This document shows positions 9,572 to 20,488 of a stretch of DNA of 64,000 nucleotides, piece after piece (the stretch's first letter is position 1; every line of letters starts with the position of its first letter). The notes beneath the pieces are model-generated. The model ran no database searches. It was not told where the DNA came from and saw only the letters and a program-made list of their open reading frames with translations. The translations under genes and the position numbers were made by a program. The stretch spans positions 744,001-808,000 of the forward strand of contig CP079103.1 of assembly GCA_019285755.1 (NCBI GenBank). The letters run 5' to 3'. This DNA is from Chitinophaga sp. E66. GTDB taxonomy: Bacteria > Bacteroidota > Bacteroidia > Chitinophagales > Chitinophagaceae.

Positions 9572-11253
9572 ACGCAAAGAGAGAGGGCTTCCTGGAGCAT
9601 GCTGAAACTGATCGGCTTCTGGAGGAAGCCGGTAGCGCCGGCGTTCATCAGCAACTCGCGGGTGGAAGGGAAGGCATCTGCGGTGGCCATTATAACAGGA
9701 ATGTGTTTCATGCTGGCTTCCCGCGTACTTTCACCAATACTTCTTTCCCGTTCATGACGGGCATGTGGTAGTCGAGAATCATAACGTCGAACGGGGTGCG
9801 CTCGGCTTGTTGGTATGCTTCCTGTCCGTTGACGGCCATGGAAACACGGCAGCCCATCCGCCTGAGGAATTTGGCGAGGAGGAGATTATTCATATCGTTG
9901 TCGTCCGCGATCAGGACGTTTAGGTTCAACAGGCCGGGCGTGGAGGATATCTCAGGTACCAGGTCGGGCGTTGGTCCCGGCTCAGATTCAATGAGGGGAG
10001 CGACACGATGAAAGTGGTGCGCTCGCCCGGATGGCTTTCCACGTCTATGCGCCCGCCCATAGATAGTGTTTTTGCACGGGTGATGAAAAGCCCCAGGCCG
10101 GTACCTTCCACCTGCAGGTTGCCTGTTGTCACGAATGGCTCGAACACATTTTCCAACTGATCTTCGGGGATGCCTTGTCCGGCGTTACTGACGCGGATTT
10201 CCCAGCGGGTGCCTGTCGTGCGCCGGATCAGTATGTTCACTTCGGTATTCCGGTCGGCGAACTGGATGGCGTGGGAGAGGAGGTTGGTGATGATGATATG
10301 TAGTTTGGAAGGGTCGGCGGAAATGAACGGCGGCATATCTTCCATATTAAAATTCAGCGAAACGCCGCTATACTGTGCCACTACGCCATGTAGTTCCGCG
10401 ATCTTCGAGAAGAAGGGCTTCACTTCTACGGAACAGGCGTTAGACTCATCGTGCCGGCCGGATTCGTTTCTGGCCAGCTGCAGCACGTTGCCGAGGATAT
10501 TGTCTGCACTGTTGCCTGCGGCGAGTAGGTGGTCTGTCAGCGCGGCGATGCGCCGGGTATCGGGTTTGAAGGTCAGCTCCCGTTTGATGAGTTGGCCGGC
10601 GAGCATCACGGCGTTTAGCGGCGTGCGGAGCTCGTGGGTGACCTGGTAGAGGAAGATGCGGCGGAAGTCGCTGCTGCGGACGTAATGCCTGCCGGTGAGC
10701 ACGATGAGCAATAGCATCCCGGCCATGGAGCACCAGCGGAAGATGAAGGCGGTCTGTTCATCGAGGAAGATGAACTGACCGAAATGAAGGAAGTGCCCTG
10801 CTTCGAGCGCCACCAGCACAGAGATGGCGGTAAGGAGACAGAAGCGGCGGATACGGGTTTATGGAAGATGAGAAAGGTGACGGCAATGAGGAATACGACC
10901 ATGAGCTGCAGGAGGAGGACGTCGCCGAGGGCGAGGCCGAAGTAAAGTACGGCTGAGCATTGGTTAAGGAAGGTGACGAGTGCGGCGGCGGTATGATGGA
11001 CGGTGCGGTTCAAATACAGGGCGTAGGCGGCGATGAGGCATTCCGCCATGGCAGGAAAAAATGATGAAGGGGTTGCCGGTCAGCAGGTAAAAGACGGGGC
11101 CTATGATCAGCACGAGTGCACTGAGCGCAAGGCTGAGGCTGTTCACGAGGATGACGCTTTGGATGGCGGATTCTTCGTGCAGGCTCCTGGTCCCCGTTTT
11201 AACGATGGACGAAATCTTTTGCCGGCCGAACGGACAATGGTCTGGGCGGACAT
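9565..11253 (-). CDS. Hybrid sensor histidine kinase / response regulator (several frame breaks)
   Basis: N-terminal membrane domain of about six helices (residues ~25-195, e.g. LSLALSALVLIIGPVFYLL, LLLQLMVVFLIAVTFLIF), then a HisKA domain with the phospho-accepting His in QVTHELRTPLNAV, and a HATPase domain with LLSHAIQFAD (N box) and GTGLGLFITRAKTLSMGG (G boxes). A C-terminal receiver domain follows: LIADDNDMNN, phospho-acceptor D in VMILDYHMP, and K in GFLQKPIS. Starting at ATG 11253 and restoring about five bases (e.g. C run near 9997, G run near 9722) gives ~564 residues. The output partner is not adjacent; a histidine phosphotransfer protein elsewhere is likely. The input is unknown. 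Confidence 0.88.
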
Positions 11254-11333
11254 GGAACGGGATTTACATAACCAATGTACGTATCTCCCGAGATCGGTCG
11301 GTTAATCGGATGTTAAGAGGATTGTTAAGGTAT

Positions 11334-12225
11334 TATTTCTCGTTGCTATACTGCCGGAGCCATTGTTTCTCTTCTGAAGTGAGGCTGTTGTAGCCTTTTT
11401 CGGAGATCTTATCGAGCAGTTGGTCGAGCCGGGATGCATGGGAGGCGTCTGTGGTATTGCGGACCACGCGGAGGGGGATTTTTTGGGCTTGAAGGAGCGG
11501 GTGGTGGTTTTATTGCGGGTGAAGAGGTTGTTGATGCCGTCGAAGAGTTTCATGAGGGGGCGCAGAGATCGTACCCGGTGTTTTTGAGGATACGGACGTA
11601 GCCAAATCCGAAGAGGGCGCCGCCGAAGTGGGCGAGGATACCGCCTGCGTTACCGTCGGGGATGGATATGAGGTTGATGATGAGGACGGCGACAGCCATC
11701 CATTTGAGGCGGATATGGGCTACCAGGATGCTGATCTCGAGGTTGGGCATGAGGGTGGCGCTGGCGATGAGGAAGGCCATTGAAGCTGCGGAGGCGCCAG
11801 GAGAGGGCCGCCAAGGTAATTGTTCTGGGGAAGGAGCCAATAGAAAAGGATGTACATGGCGGCGCCGAAGATGCCGGCCAGAAGGTACATGGGAAGCACG
11901 CGGCGGTTGCCCAGTTCGGCACGGAAGAAATTGCCGAACCAGAAAAGTGTCAGCATATTGAAAAGGATGTGCAGCACCTGTATATGGAAAAACATATAGG
12001 TGAAAAGCCCCAGGGTTTGAAGATGAAGGAGCGGTCTACATGGAGGACGAGGTTATCGACGAGGAAATTCCACGCGGTGGCGGCAAACGGGACCTGTACG
12101 GTGCCGAGGAGCCGGAGGATCCCCACGATGAGGAATACGGCTATGTTAATGATCATCAGGTGGTTAACCGTGTTTTCCTGTCTGAGCCAGTACTTGATGT
12201 CCGCTTTGAATGTAGATCCGTTCAT
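11334..12225 (-). CDS. Rhomboid family intramembrane serine protease (several frame breaks)
   Basis: Cleaves membrane proteins within or near the bilayer. ATG 12225. Motifs: HILFNMLTLFWFG (HxxxN in helix 2), GASAASMA (catalytic Ser in the GxS motif, restored by one G near 11797), and the helix-6 His in AHFGGALFGFGY. Six membrane segments are expected. A soluble C-terminal tail of ~75 residues ends LDQLLDKISEKGYNSLTSEE, a helical segment common in Bacteroidota rhomboids. Family length ~297 aa after repair. Substrates are unknown. Neighbours do not hint at a specific role. Confidence 0.88.
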
Positions 12226-12358
12226 ACCGGAAAATTAAGGAAAAAAATGCTCGCCGCCCTTTCCCACAGCCATTTTTCCATAACCGGGCGGAAAACGGAT
12301 AAAAGCGGCGGAGATACATAAATGGTTCATTATCAGTAACAGATTTTACTAAATAAAG

Positions 12359-12389
12359 TTGTCTTCAAGGGAGATTAATCGTATCTTTG
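12359..12389 (+). promoter_or_regulatory. Promoter of rpsA (TTG-N20-TATCTTTG)
   Basis: -33 TTG 12359-12361 and -7 TATCTTTG 12382-12389, spacing 20 nt, full consensus. The TTG start of rpsA is ~20 nt further on. Confidence 0.8.
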
Positions 12390-12409
12390 CACCCTTAAAA
12401 CTTTATATT

Positions 12410-14305
12410 TTGGAAGAAAACAACATTACTAACGAACAAAACGCTGAACAACAGGCTCCTGTGGCTCCGGCCGCGGCAGAAACAGCGACAAAAAATGCTC
12501 CTGTTGCAGTAGAGACCGCTCACGATGATTTCGACTGGAGCGTGGACAAGCGCAACGTTACTTCCTACACCGCTGAGGAGAAAGCGAAGTACGACGCAAC
12601 TTACGACGGCACCTTCAAGGTGTTCGAAGAGAACAGCCTGCTGATGGGTACCATCGTGGGTATGACCAAAACCGACGTGGTGATCAACATCGGCTTCAAA
12701 TCCGACGGCCTGATCTCCTTCAACGAATTCCGTGACCTCCCCGGCCTCAAAATCGGCGACGAAGTGGAAGTACTGGTAGTTGAGAAAGAAGACCGCGACG
12801 GCAACCTGCACCTGAGCCGTAAACAAGCTCGCATGCAGCGTGCATGGGAACGCATCGTGGAAGTGTACAAAACCGGCGAAGTTGTTACCGGTACCGTTAC
12901 CTCCAAAACCAAAGGCGGCCTGATCGTGGACGTTTACGGCATGGAAACGTTCCTGCCGGGTTCTCAGATCGACGTGAAACCCGTTACCGATTACGACCAG
13001 TTCGTGGGCAAAACCATGGAATTCAAGGTGGTGAAAGTGAACGAGGCTATCCGCAACGCAGTGGTTTCTCACAAAGCGCTCATCGAATCCGATATCGAGC
13101 AGCAACGTGTGGACATCATCAGCAAACTGGAGAAAGGCCAGGTGCTGGAAGGTACCATCAAAAATATCACCGACTTCGGCGCCTTCATCGATCTGGGCGG
13201 TCTGGACGGTCTGCTGTATATCACCGATATCAGCTGGGGCCGCATCAGCCATCCGAGCGAAGTGCTGCAGATGGACCAGAAGATCAACGTGGTTGTTCTC
13301 GACTTCGACGACGAGAAGAAACGTATCTCCCTGGGTTACAAACAACTGACCCCCATCCGTGGGATACTTTGCCCGCTACCATCTCCGAAGGAGCGAAAGT
13401 AAAAGGCAAAGTAGTAAACATCGAAGATTACGGCGCGTTCCTGGAAATCCTCCCCGGTGTGGAAGGCCTGGTTCACGTATCCGAAATCTCCTGGGCTTCT
13501 ACCCCATCAACGCGAAAGAATTCTTCAAACTCGGCGAAGAATACGAAGCAGTGGTGGTTACCCTCAGCAAAGATGAGCGTAAGATGTCCCTGTCCATCAA
13601 ACAACTGACCGAAGATCCCTGGTCTACCATCGAAACCAAATTCCCGCTCGACAGCCGTCACAAAGGCATCGTGAAAAACATCACTCCTTACGGCGTGTTC
13701 GTTGAACTGGAAACCGGCATCGGCGGTATGATCCACATCTCCGACCTCAGCTGGATCAAACGCTTCAACCACCCCTCCGAGTACACGAAAGTGGGCAACG
13801 AGATCGAAGTAGTAATCCTCGGTATCGACAAAGACAACCGCAAACTCTCCCTCGGTCACAAACAGATCGAAGAAGATCCTGGAACACCTTCGAAACTATC
13901 TTCCCCATCGGTTCCGTACACGAAGGCACCGTTGTGAAGAAAGACGACAAAGGCGCTACCGTGCAGCTGCAATACGGCCTGGAAGCTTACGCTCCCGCCC
14001 GTCACCTGCGCACCGAAGATGAAAAACCGATCGCTGTTGAAGACGTGAAAGAATTCCAGATCATCGAATTCGATCGCAACGAAAAACGCATCCTGGTTTC
14101 TCATACCAAGGTTTGGGAACAAGCGAAAGCCGACGAAAAGATGCTGTCATCAAAGAAAACGTGCTGACGCTGAGAAAACCCGCAAGACTGTGAAAAACAT
14201 CCAGTCTAAGGTAGAAAAAGCCACCCTGGGCGACCTGGGCGCGCTGGCCGAACTCAGAGAAAACTGAAACAATCCGAAGGCGGCGAAGAAAAGAAAGCCG
14301 AGTAG
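12410..14305 (+). CDS. rpsA: 30S ribosomal protein S1 (several frame breaks)
   Basis: Binds mRNA and helps load it on the 30S subunit. Start TTG 12410 (M-E-E-N-N-I-T) follows the promoter. Six S1 repeats are visible, beginning at GTIVGMTKTDVV, GTVTSKTKGGLIV, GTIKNITDFGAFIDL, GKVVNIEDYGAFLEI, GIVKNITPYGVFVEL and GTVVKKDDKGATVQL. An acidic Ala-rich N-terminus and a charged Lys/Glu C-terminus flank them. About seven single missing bases (C runs near 13352, 13502, 13878; others near 14138-14265) break the frame. Restoring them gives ~633 residues ending KKAE. An essential gene broken this often argues for sequencing error. Codon use is strongly biased, as expected for high expression. Confidence 0.95.
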
Positions 14306-14330
14306 TAGTATTGTTCTCGTAAAATAAAAG

Positions 14331-14360
14331 TCCCCTGGCGCAAGCCCGGGGATTTTTTTA
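14331..14360 (+). terminator. Terminator of rpsA
   Basis: TCCCC...GGGGA stem with an inner GGC/GCC pairing, followed by TTTTTTT, 26 bases after the rpsA stop. Confidence 0.85.
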
Positions 14361-14506
14361 TGCCCCTCCGCCAGCCATCCCACATCCCGGCCCTTTCCTC
14401 CCCACCTCCTCCATCTTTCCATCCGCTCACGGCCGCCCCCGGCCGCCACATGGCCAGTGCATGTAACCAACCAGGGCCAGGCATCCCCGACTTGAGCCGC
14501 AGGATA

Positions 14507-14628
14507 GGATAAGCCGTATATAACACTTACTTAAACCGCCTTTAAACCGCATATAAGCCGCCCCTTAAATTAGGGCGGTTTATATGCGGCTTATATACGG
14601 CTTATAGGCGGCTTATATGCGGTTTATC
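14507..14628. repeat. Imperfect 122-bp palindrome built of 10-11-bp repeats
   Basis: Centre CCGCCC-CTTAAATTA-GGGCGG (14558-14578). Both arms consist of a repeated unit of the form GCGGYTTATAT: five plus-sense units on the right arm (from 14575) and about four in the reverse sense on the left. The arms can pair over most of their length with a few mismatches. It is non-coding and lies between rpsA and susC. Confidence 0.75.
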
Positions 14629-15004
14629 TCATCCGGAAGCTTACTGTTTCCTACCATTTCCATGACTGAAGCATGACAGTTGACCTGCTTAAAACCTACC
14701 GGCAATAACCTCGAACAAAGGGGAATATTGAGCGAACACTATTTTAGTTGGATTCCTGTGCATGTAGGTAAATGACATTTCAAATAACATCACTACTTGA
14801 TAAATTCATGCATGAATTTTTATCCGGGGTTCATCCCGGCATTGCACAAAACGTGGGGCAACATTAATTTGATAGCCTGAAATGCTTTGCAGACAGCCAT
14901 TTTAACTTATCTATATCCCCTATAACCAAAATTTATTAGGTTTTCCTTAACACATCCTATACCTTCGCATCCTATTTAGTCTATAAAATTAATAGGGTAA
15001 CACA
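14629..15004. other. Leader and spacer upstream of the SusC gene
   Basis: A/T-rich, no coding frame. A -7-like TACCTTCG (14960-14967, 7 of 8) lies ~40 bases before the susC ATG and may be its promoter, but no TTG is at the right distance. No riboswitch was recognised. Confidence 0.35.
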
Positions 15005-18000
15005 ATGTCGAATCTGTACAAGCTTACCCTGCTTATGCTGCTGCTGAACCTAACTACATTTGCACAAAGCAGGAAGATCTCCGGTAAAGTCAGCTCCGGT
15101 GATGGCCAACCACTCCCCGGCGTAACCGTTTTCATTGCAGGCACTTCCACCGGTACCATTTCCTCGGCCGACGGCTCCTGGAGCCTCGCCGCCATCCCTG
15201 ACACGGCCACCGCCGTTTCTTTTCGCCTCATTGGCATGGAAACGCTCGTGCTGCCCATCAATGGCCAGGATGTCATCAATGCTGTCCTTCATTCCTCCGA
15301 CAAGCAATTGCAGGAAGTGGTGGTAACGGCGCTTGGTATTTCCCGCGCCAAAAAAGCGCTCGGTTATTCTGTCCAGGAAGTGAAGAGCGCCGAACTTCAA
15401 ACGCGGCCCACCAACGCCCTCGGCGCCCTCTCCGGTAAAGTTGCCGGCCTGCAGGTGATCTCCGTAGGCGGTAACATGGGCGGTTCTAACCGCGTCCTGC
15501 TCAGGGGCATCAACTCAATCTCCGGAAACAACCAGCCGCTGTTCGTGATCGACGGTATCACCATCGATAATGCCGATCTCAACACCCGCTCCACCGCGCA
15601 GGGCTCTGCCGGTAAAGATGTAGGTAACACCATACAAGACCTCAACCCGGACGATATCGAATCCGTAAACGTGTTGAAAGGTCCCGCTGCTGCGGCGCTC
15701 TACGGTACCCGGGCGGCCAATGGCGTAATCGTTATCACCACTAAAAAGGACGCGCGGGCAAAGGGCTCGACGTGGCCATCAACTCCGGTCTGGAACTGGA
15801 ACGCGTGGTCCGCCTTCCCGAACGCCAGCACCGGTACGGTGGAGGTAAAGCCAATAGCTTTCAAACGGCTAATATCAACGGCAAAACCTATAACCTCGTA
15901 GATTACGGCATGGATGAAAGCTGGGGCCCCAAACTCGACGGTACCCCGTGCTCCATTGGTATAACCTGGACCCGGAATTTGCCGATGACTACCTCAATCC
16001 CCAACCCTGGGTGTATCCCAAACATGACGCGACCGACTTCTTCCGCACCGGCCTGGCTACCACCAACAACGTATCTGTCAGCGGCGGTAACGAGAATCAG
16101 ACTTTCCGTTTGTCTTATACCAACAAGATCGTTCGTGGCACCACCCCGAATTCCAAGCTGCACCGTAACTCGCTGAACTTTTCCGGCTCCAACCGCTTCG
16201 GGAAATTTGTAGCCACCGGCAATTTCAATTATATCAAGAACCAAAGCACCGGCAGACCCTGGACCGGCGCCACCAACCGCGGCATCATGCTGGAAGCATT
16301 CCAGTGGGGACAGGTACAGGTGGATTACGATAAGCTCAGCGAATACAAACGCGCAGACGGCACACCCGCGCCTGGAACCGTAACAGCTGGGAAAACACGA
16401 CGGCAGGGCGCGCCACCAAGTACATCGACAACCCCTTCTGGTCGGCCAACGAAAGCTATCTCGAAGAAAACCGCGACCGCTTCTACGGCAACATCGGCCT
16501 TAACTATGAAGTCAACAGCTGGTTGCAGCTGAGCTCCAAAGTTAACGCTGACCTGTATGGGTATGATTACCAGGACCGCATCGCCGTCTATTCCCGTTCG
16601 CAAAGCAACTACATCGAGTACAACAATAAATTCAGCGAGTTCAACTACGAATTCCTCGCCAATGCGAACAAGCGCTGGAATGACCTTTCATTGACTGCAT
16701 ACGCAGGCGGTAACATCATGAACCAAAAGCGGACGATCTCAAACGCCACCACACAGGGCGGCCTGATCATCCCATTGTACTACAACCTGAAGAATGCGAA
16801 CAGCGTCCTCAACGAATCTAACCGCTATCAGAAAAGTATCTATTCACTGTTCGGGAGTGTTTCGCTCGGGTATAAGAACCTGCTGTTCCTTGACGGTACG
16901 CTGAGAAACGACTGGAGCTCCACGCTGCCGCTCGACAAGAACTCCTTCGCGTATCCTTCCGTTTCTTCCAGCTTCATCGTGAGCGAACTGAACGGTCTGA
17001 AGAGCGCTTCCTGGCTTGATTTGCTGAAAGTCAGGCTGAGCTGGGCGCAGGTGGGTAACGATACCGATCCCTACCAGCTGCAACAGGTGTATGAAGCCGT
17101 GCAGTCTTTCAACGGGAACCCCGGTTATAAACTGCCGGCCGTACTGGCTAACAGCCGCCTCAAACCGGAAATCACTTCTTCCCTGGAAGCCGGCGTCAGC
17201 TTCCGGATCCTGAAGAACAGGCTTGGCCTGGACGTAACGGCTTACACCAACGACAGCCGTAACCAGATCATCAATATCCCCACGTCCACCGCCTTTGGAT
17301 ATGACAGCAAATTCATCAACGCAGGCAAAATCAATAACAAAGGCCTGGAAGTAACGCTGACCGGTGTTCCGGTATCAACGAAAGATTTTAACTGGGATGT
17401 GAGCCTCAACTGGTCTGCCAACCGCAACAAGGTGGTGCAACTGACCGAGGGCGTAACCAGCTTCCCCATTAACGACGCCAACAGCCTGATTGCGTTGGTA
17501 GCGGTAGAAGGCGAGTCTTTCGGACAACTGCGCGGATATGATTTCGTGTACGATGCGGAAGGCAATAAAGTGATCGGTTCCAATGGCGCTTACCTGCGTA
17601 CGGAACAAATGCGCCCCTCGGCAGCGTACTGCCCGACTGGCAATTCGGTATCGGGCAGCATTTTACCTACAAGCGGTTTGATGCAGGTTTCTGATCGACG
17701 GGCGCGTGGGCGGCAAAGTGTTCTCGCAGACTTACAGCGTAGGCACCCAGACCGGTGTGCTGAAACACACAGCTGAAAACGGTATTCGTGAGAATGGTCT
17801 CCTGCTCGAAGGGGTGACCGGTAACGTGGTGTTCAACGCTGATGGCAGCTACACCGTTTCCAACACAAAAGCAAATACCACCCGTATCTCTGCGCAGAAC
17901 TGGGCGCTGGGTTATTCCAATGGTCCTACCACACAAAGCATCTTCGACGCTACTTATGTGAAATTGCGGGAGATCACAGCCGGTTATACCATTCCGTTCA

Positions 18001-18180
18001 ATAATAAAACCGTGCAGCAGCTGCGCGTATCCGCCTACGGCCGCAACCTCTGGAACATCTACCAGCAGAACCGCAGCGTGGATCCCGAGCTGACCAGCAG
18101 CAGTGGTAACATCCAGGGCATTGAAGGGGGAACATCCCGTTCCGGCCACATTTGGTGTAAACGTACAGGTGAAATTCTGA
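15005..18180 (+). CDS. SusC/RagA-family TonB-linked outer membrane protein (several frame breaks)
   Basis: Outer membrane transporter that works with a SusD lipoprotein to import glycans or peptides. Signal peptide, then a carboxypeptidase-D-like domain (KISGKVSSGDGQPLPGVTVF) at ~22-100 and the SusC signature LQEVVVTALGISRAKKALGY. The plug domain has LQVISVGGNMGGSNRVLLRG, PLFVIDGITIDN and NVLKGPAAAALYGTRAANGV. The barrel follows, ending with a C-terminal aromatic strand (FGVNVQVKF). About five missing bases (near 15763, 15950, 16370, 17625, 18130) break the frame; repaired length ~1060 aa. It lacks an N-terminal SusC-specific STN domain, so no anti-sigma control is expected. The SusD partner starts 9 bases later. 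Substrate unknown: no glycoside hydrolase is linked. Confidence 0.93.
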
Positions 18181-18189
18181 TAAACCGAC

Positions 18190-19728
18190 ATGAACATGAA
18201 GCAACTTACTTTTCTGAAATATACATTCGCAGCGCTGGCCGGTCTATTGCTGGCAGCCTGCAGCGACGATAAGTTCAGGGATATCAATACCGATCCCAAT
18301 CGTCCGGCCGATGTGCCCACGACCACCATTATTTCTACTGCACAAAAGCAGCTGGTAGACGCCTTGCGCGGATCAGCCGCAAACTTCCGGGGCAGCATGC
18401 TGTTCGCACAGTATCTGTCACAAAACCAATACACAAACGAGTCGCGTTACGACATTGGCCGTACCAACGCCGACGCTATCTGGGATGGCACATATAAAGC
18501 GCTCAACAACCTGGAGCAGATCATCAGGCTCAATACCGACCCACTGACGAAAGTCCGCGTGGCAGGTACGGTAGGCCCCAACGAGAATCAAATTGCTATT
18601 GTTAGGATATTGAAGTCCTGGGCATTCCTGTCGCTGACGGATGTATTTGGTGATATTCCGTATAACTCTTACGGCAATTCCGATCCTGATTTCCAGGCCC
18701 TGAAGGTCAACCCGGAAATACTCAAACCGAAATATGCTTCGCAAGAAAAGATATATGCCGATATCCTGAAAGAACTGAAGGGAGCCGCGGCACAGCTGAC
18801 AGCGACCAATACATTCCAGGCGTATGACGGCATTTATAAAGGCAATACCGCCCTGTGGAAGAAGTTCGCGAATTCCCTGCGCCTCCGGGTGGCGGTCCGT
18901 ATCCGCGCCAAGCAGCCGCAGCTGGCCGACACGCATATCCAGGAGGCGATCGCGGGGATTGATTTCCGCTAATTCGGAAAACGCGGTATTGAAATATGAA
19001 GCCAAATCTCCGAATGAGGCGCCATTATATCGCGCAACCGTGACGGAGAACCGCCGAGACTTTTCCGTGTCGCATATCCTGATCGATGTGCTGCAGGGGG
19101 AGGTAGGGCCCTTCACGACCGCGGACCCGCGCCTTCCGGTTTATGCCCGGGTGAACAATAAAGGGAATACCGCGGTCAGCCTTATGGGCTGTTGCCGTCA
19201 GTGGCCAGCATCCTGAAAGCGGAAGATATCAGCTTGCCGGGTACGGTGGTAAATGCCGCAGACTATGCCGAAGTATTGATCGAGCTGGCGGAAGTGAATT
19301 TCCTGCTGAGTGAAGCACGCGGCTGGACGCAGGCGGATTATATTGCCGGCGTCCGTGCTTCCCTGGAAAAATGGGGTATTTCAGGCGCTGCAGCAGACAC
19401 TTACGTGAATGCCTTGCCCGCGGCTAATCAGGCGAATGTTTTGTCGCAGAAGTACCTGGCGCTTTATATGCAGGGTATTGAAGCGTGGTCAGAGATTCGG
19501 CGGACAGGCTACCCGACCTGGCTGATTAAACCAGGAGACGTGGTATGGCCAGACGTGCCCAGCACGGAAGCAGGAGCTGATAAGTTCACGCCGCTGGTCG
19601 GGACGGCAATCCCTGCACGGCTATATTATCCGCAGAAAGAGCAGGCGGTAAACCTGGACAACTACCGTGCGGCATTACAGGCACAAGGTGGAGATAACCT
19701 GGCAACCAAAGTTTGGTGGAATAAATAA
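18190..19728 (+). CDS. SusD/RagB-family nutrient-binding lipoprotein (frame breaks)
   Basis: Surface lipoprotein lid of the SusC channel. Signal peptide with lipobox LLLAAC; the acidic SDD after the Cys fits the Bacteroidota surface-export signal. Family motifs: DINTDPNRP, YRYDIGRT-like SRYDIGRTNADAIWDGTYKALNNL, ILKSWAFLSLTDVFGDIPY, and the C-terminal YLALYMQGIEAWSEIRRTGYPT and RLYYPQKEQAVN. This is the SusD-like group 2 pattern. Missing bases near 18963 and 19180 split it; repaired length ~513 aa. Cotranscribed with susC; followed by a terminator. Confidence 0.93.
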
Positions 19729-19758
19729 AGACCAGCCATATACATTTTAAGATGGTGA

Positions 19759-19789
19759 AGGGCGTCCCGCAAGGGATGCCTTTCTTTTT
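19759..19789 (+). terminator. Terminator of the susCD pair
   Basis: GGCGTCCC-GCAA-GGGATGCC followed by TTTCTTTTT, 30 bases after the susD stop. Confidence 0.85.
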
Positions 19790-19803
19790 ATGTATATTTC
19801 TAT

Positions 19804-20015
19804 ATGAAATTTCTCGACTTTATTGCCCGTGATCTGGCTGGGTGGGTACTTTACCGGTTGCCGGGGCTACTTTGCGATGGTTGCTTTCCGGAGGAAGGCG
19901 AACATTTAAGAAATTATTGTCGAGGGAGGAAATGTGGGGAAATGTGAAGGTGGTATTCTGCTGTGTTGGACTGGCTGGTATAACTGCCGGTATCGCTTAT
20001 TGGATAAAGCGTTGA
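19804..20015 (+). CDS. Small membrane protein, 70 aa, paralogue of the next gene (one frame break)
   Basis: With one G restored near 19864 the product is MKFLDFIARDLAGWVL, then RLPGATLRWLLSGGRR, a basic hinge and a C-terminal membrane helix (VVFCCVGLAGITAGIAYWI). The next gene has the same order: amphipathic start, LPGGTIRWLFSGRKRR, hinge, final helix. I do not recognise the family. It lies between the susCD terminator and the next gene, one base apart from it, so the two are probably cotranscribed. Confidence 0.6.
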
Positions 20016-20016
20016 T

Positions 20017-20240
20017 ATGGAATTTCTTATCGAAACAATACTTGGTTGGTTTTTGAAACCCTGTTCGGCAGGCTGCTGATCATGCTGCCGGGAGGTACGA
20101 TCCGGTGGTTGTTTTCCGGGAGAAAACGCCGTTGGAGGGAGTTCCAGGTGACCGATGAATCTTTTGACAATTTCCGGGCTGTGTGCTTATTCATATTGAT
20201 ATCGGGGATACTGGCCGGTATTATCTATTATTTTATTTGA
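20017..20240 (+). CDS. Small membrane protein, 74 aa, paralogue of the previous gene (one frame break)
   Basis: Begins MEFLIETILGWFLETLFG after restoring a G near 20056, then LLIMLPGGTIRWLFSGRKRR, an acidic hinge (VTDESFDNF) and a C-terminal helix (VCLFILISGILAGIIYYFI). It shares layout and the LPG-T-RWL-SG core with its neighbour. Function unknown. Starts one base after the upstream stop. Confidence 0.6.
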
Positions 20241-20403
20241 TAATCAAAGTATTATAAAGAAATATTAATGGGTTTGAGATCAACCTGATTATACCTGATC
20301 CCTTCTACTTTCAATTTTCCCGATTGCGTAAATGAAATTCCCTTTTCGATAAAGTAGCCGGCTCACGCCGACTGACCTTTGCGGCGGATTAATATACCGT
20401 TGC

Positions 20404-20437
20404 AAGGCCCGTTTGTTTCCCCGCAAAGGGCCTTTTT
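20404..20437 (+). terminator. Hairpin with T tract in the leader of the TonB receptor gene
   Basis: AAGGCCC...GGGCCTT with an inner TTG/CAA pairing, then TTTTTG, 52 bases before the receptor ATG. It either ends the upstream transcript or acts as a leader attenuator. Confidence 0.6.
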
Positions 20438-20488
20438 GTAGTGCCGGAACGTTGATCCCACGAACTTTGGCTTTATTAAACATTGAAA

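Noticed and set aside
12395-13345. 316-codon antisense frame opposite rpsA
   Set aside because: His/Val/Phe-rich, no motif; a shadow of the codon bias of rpsA.
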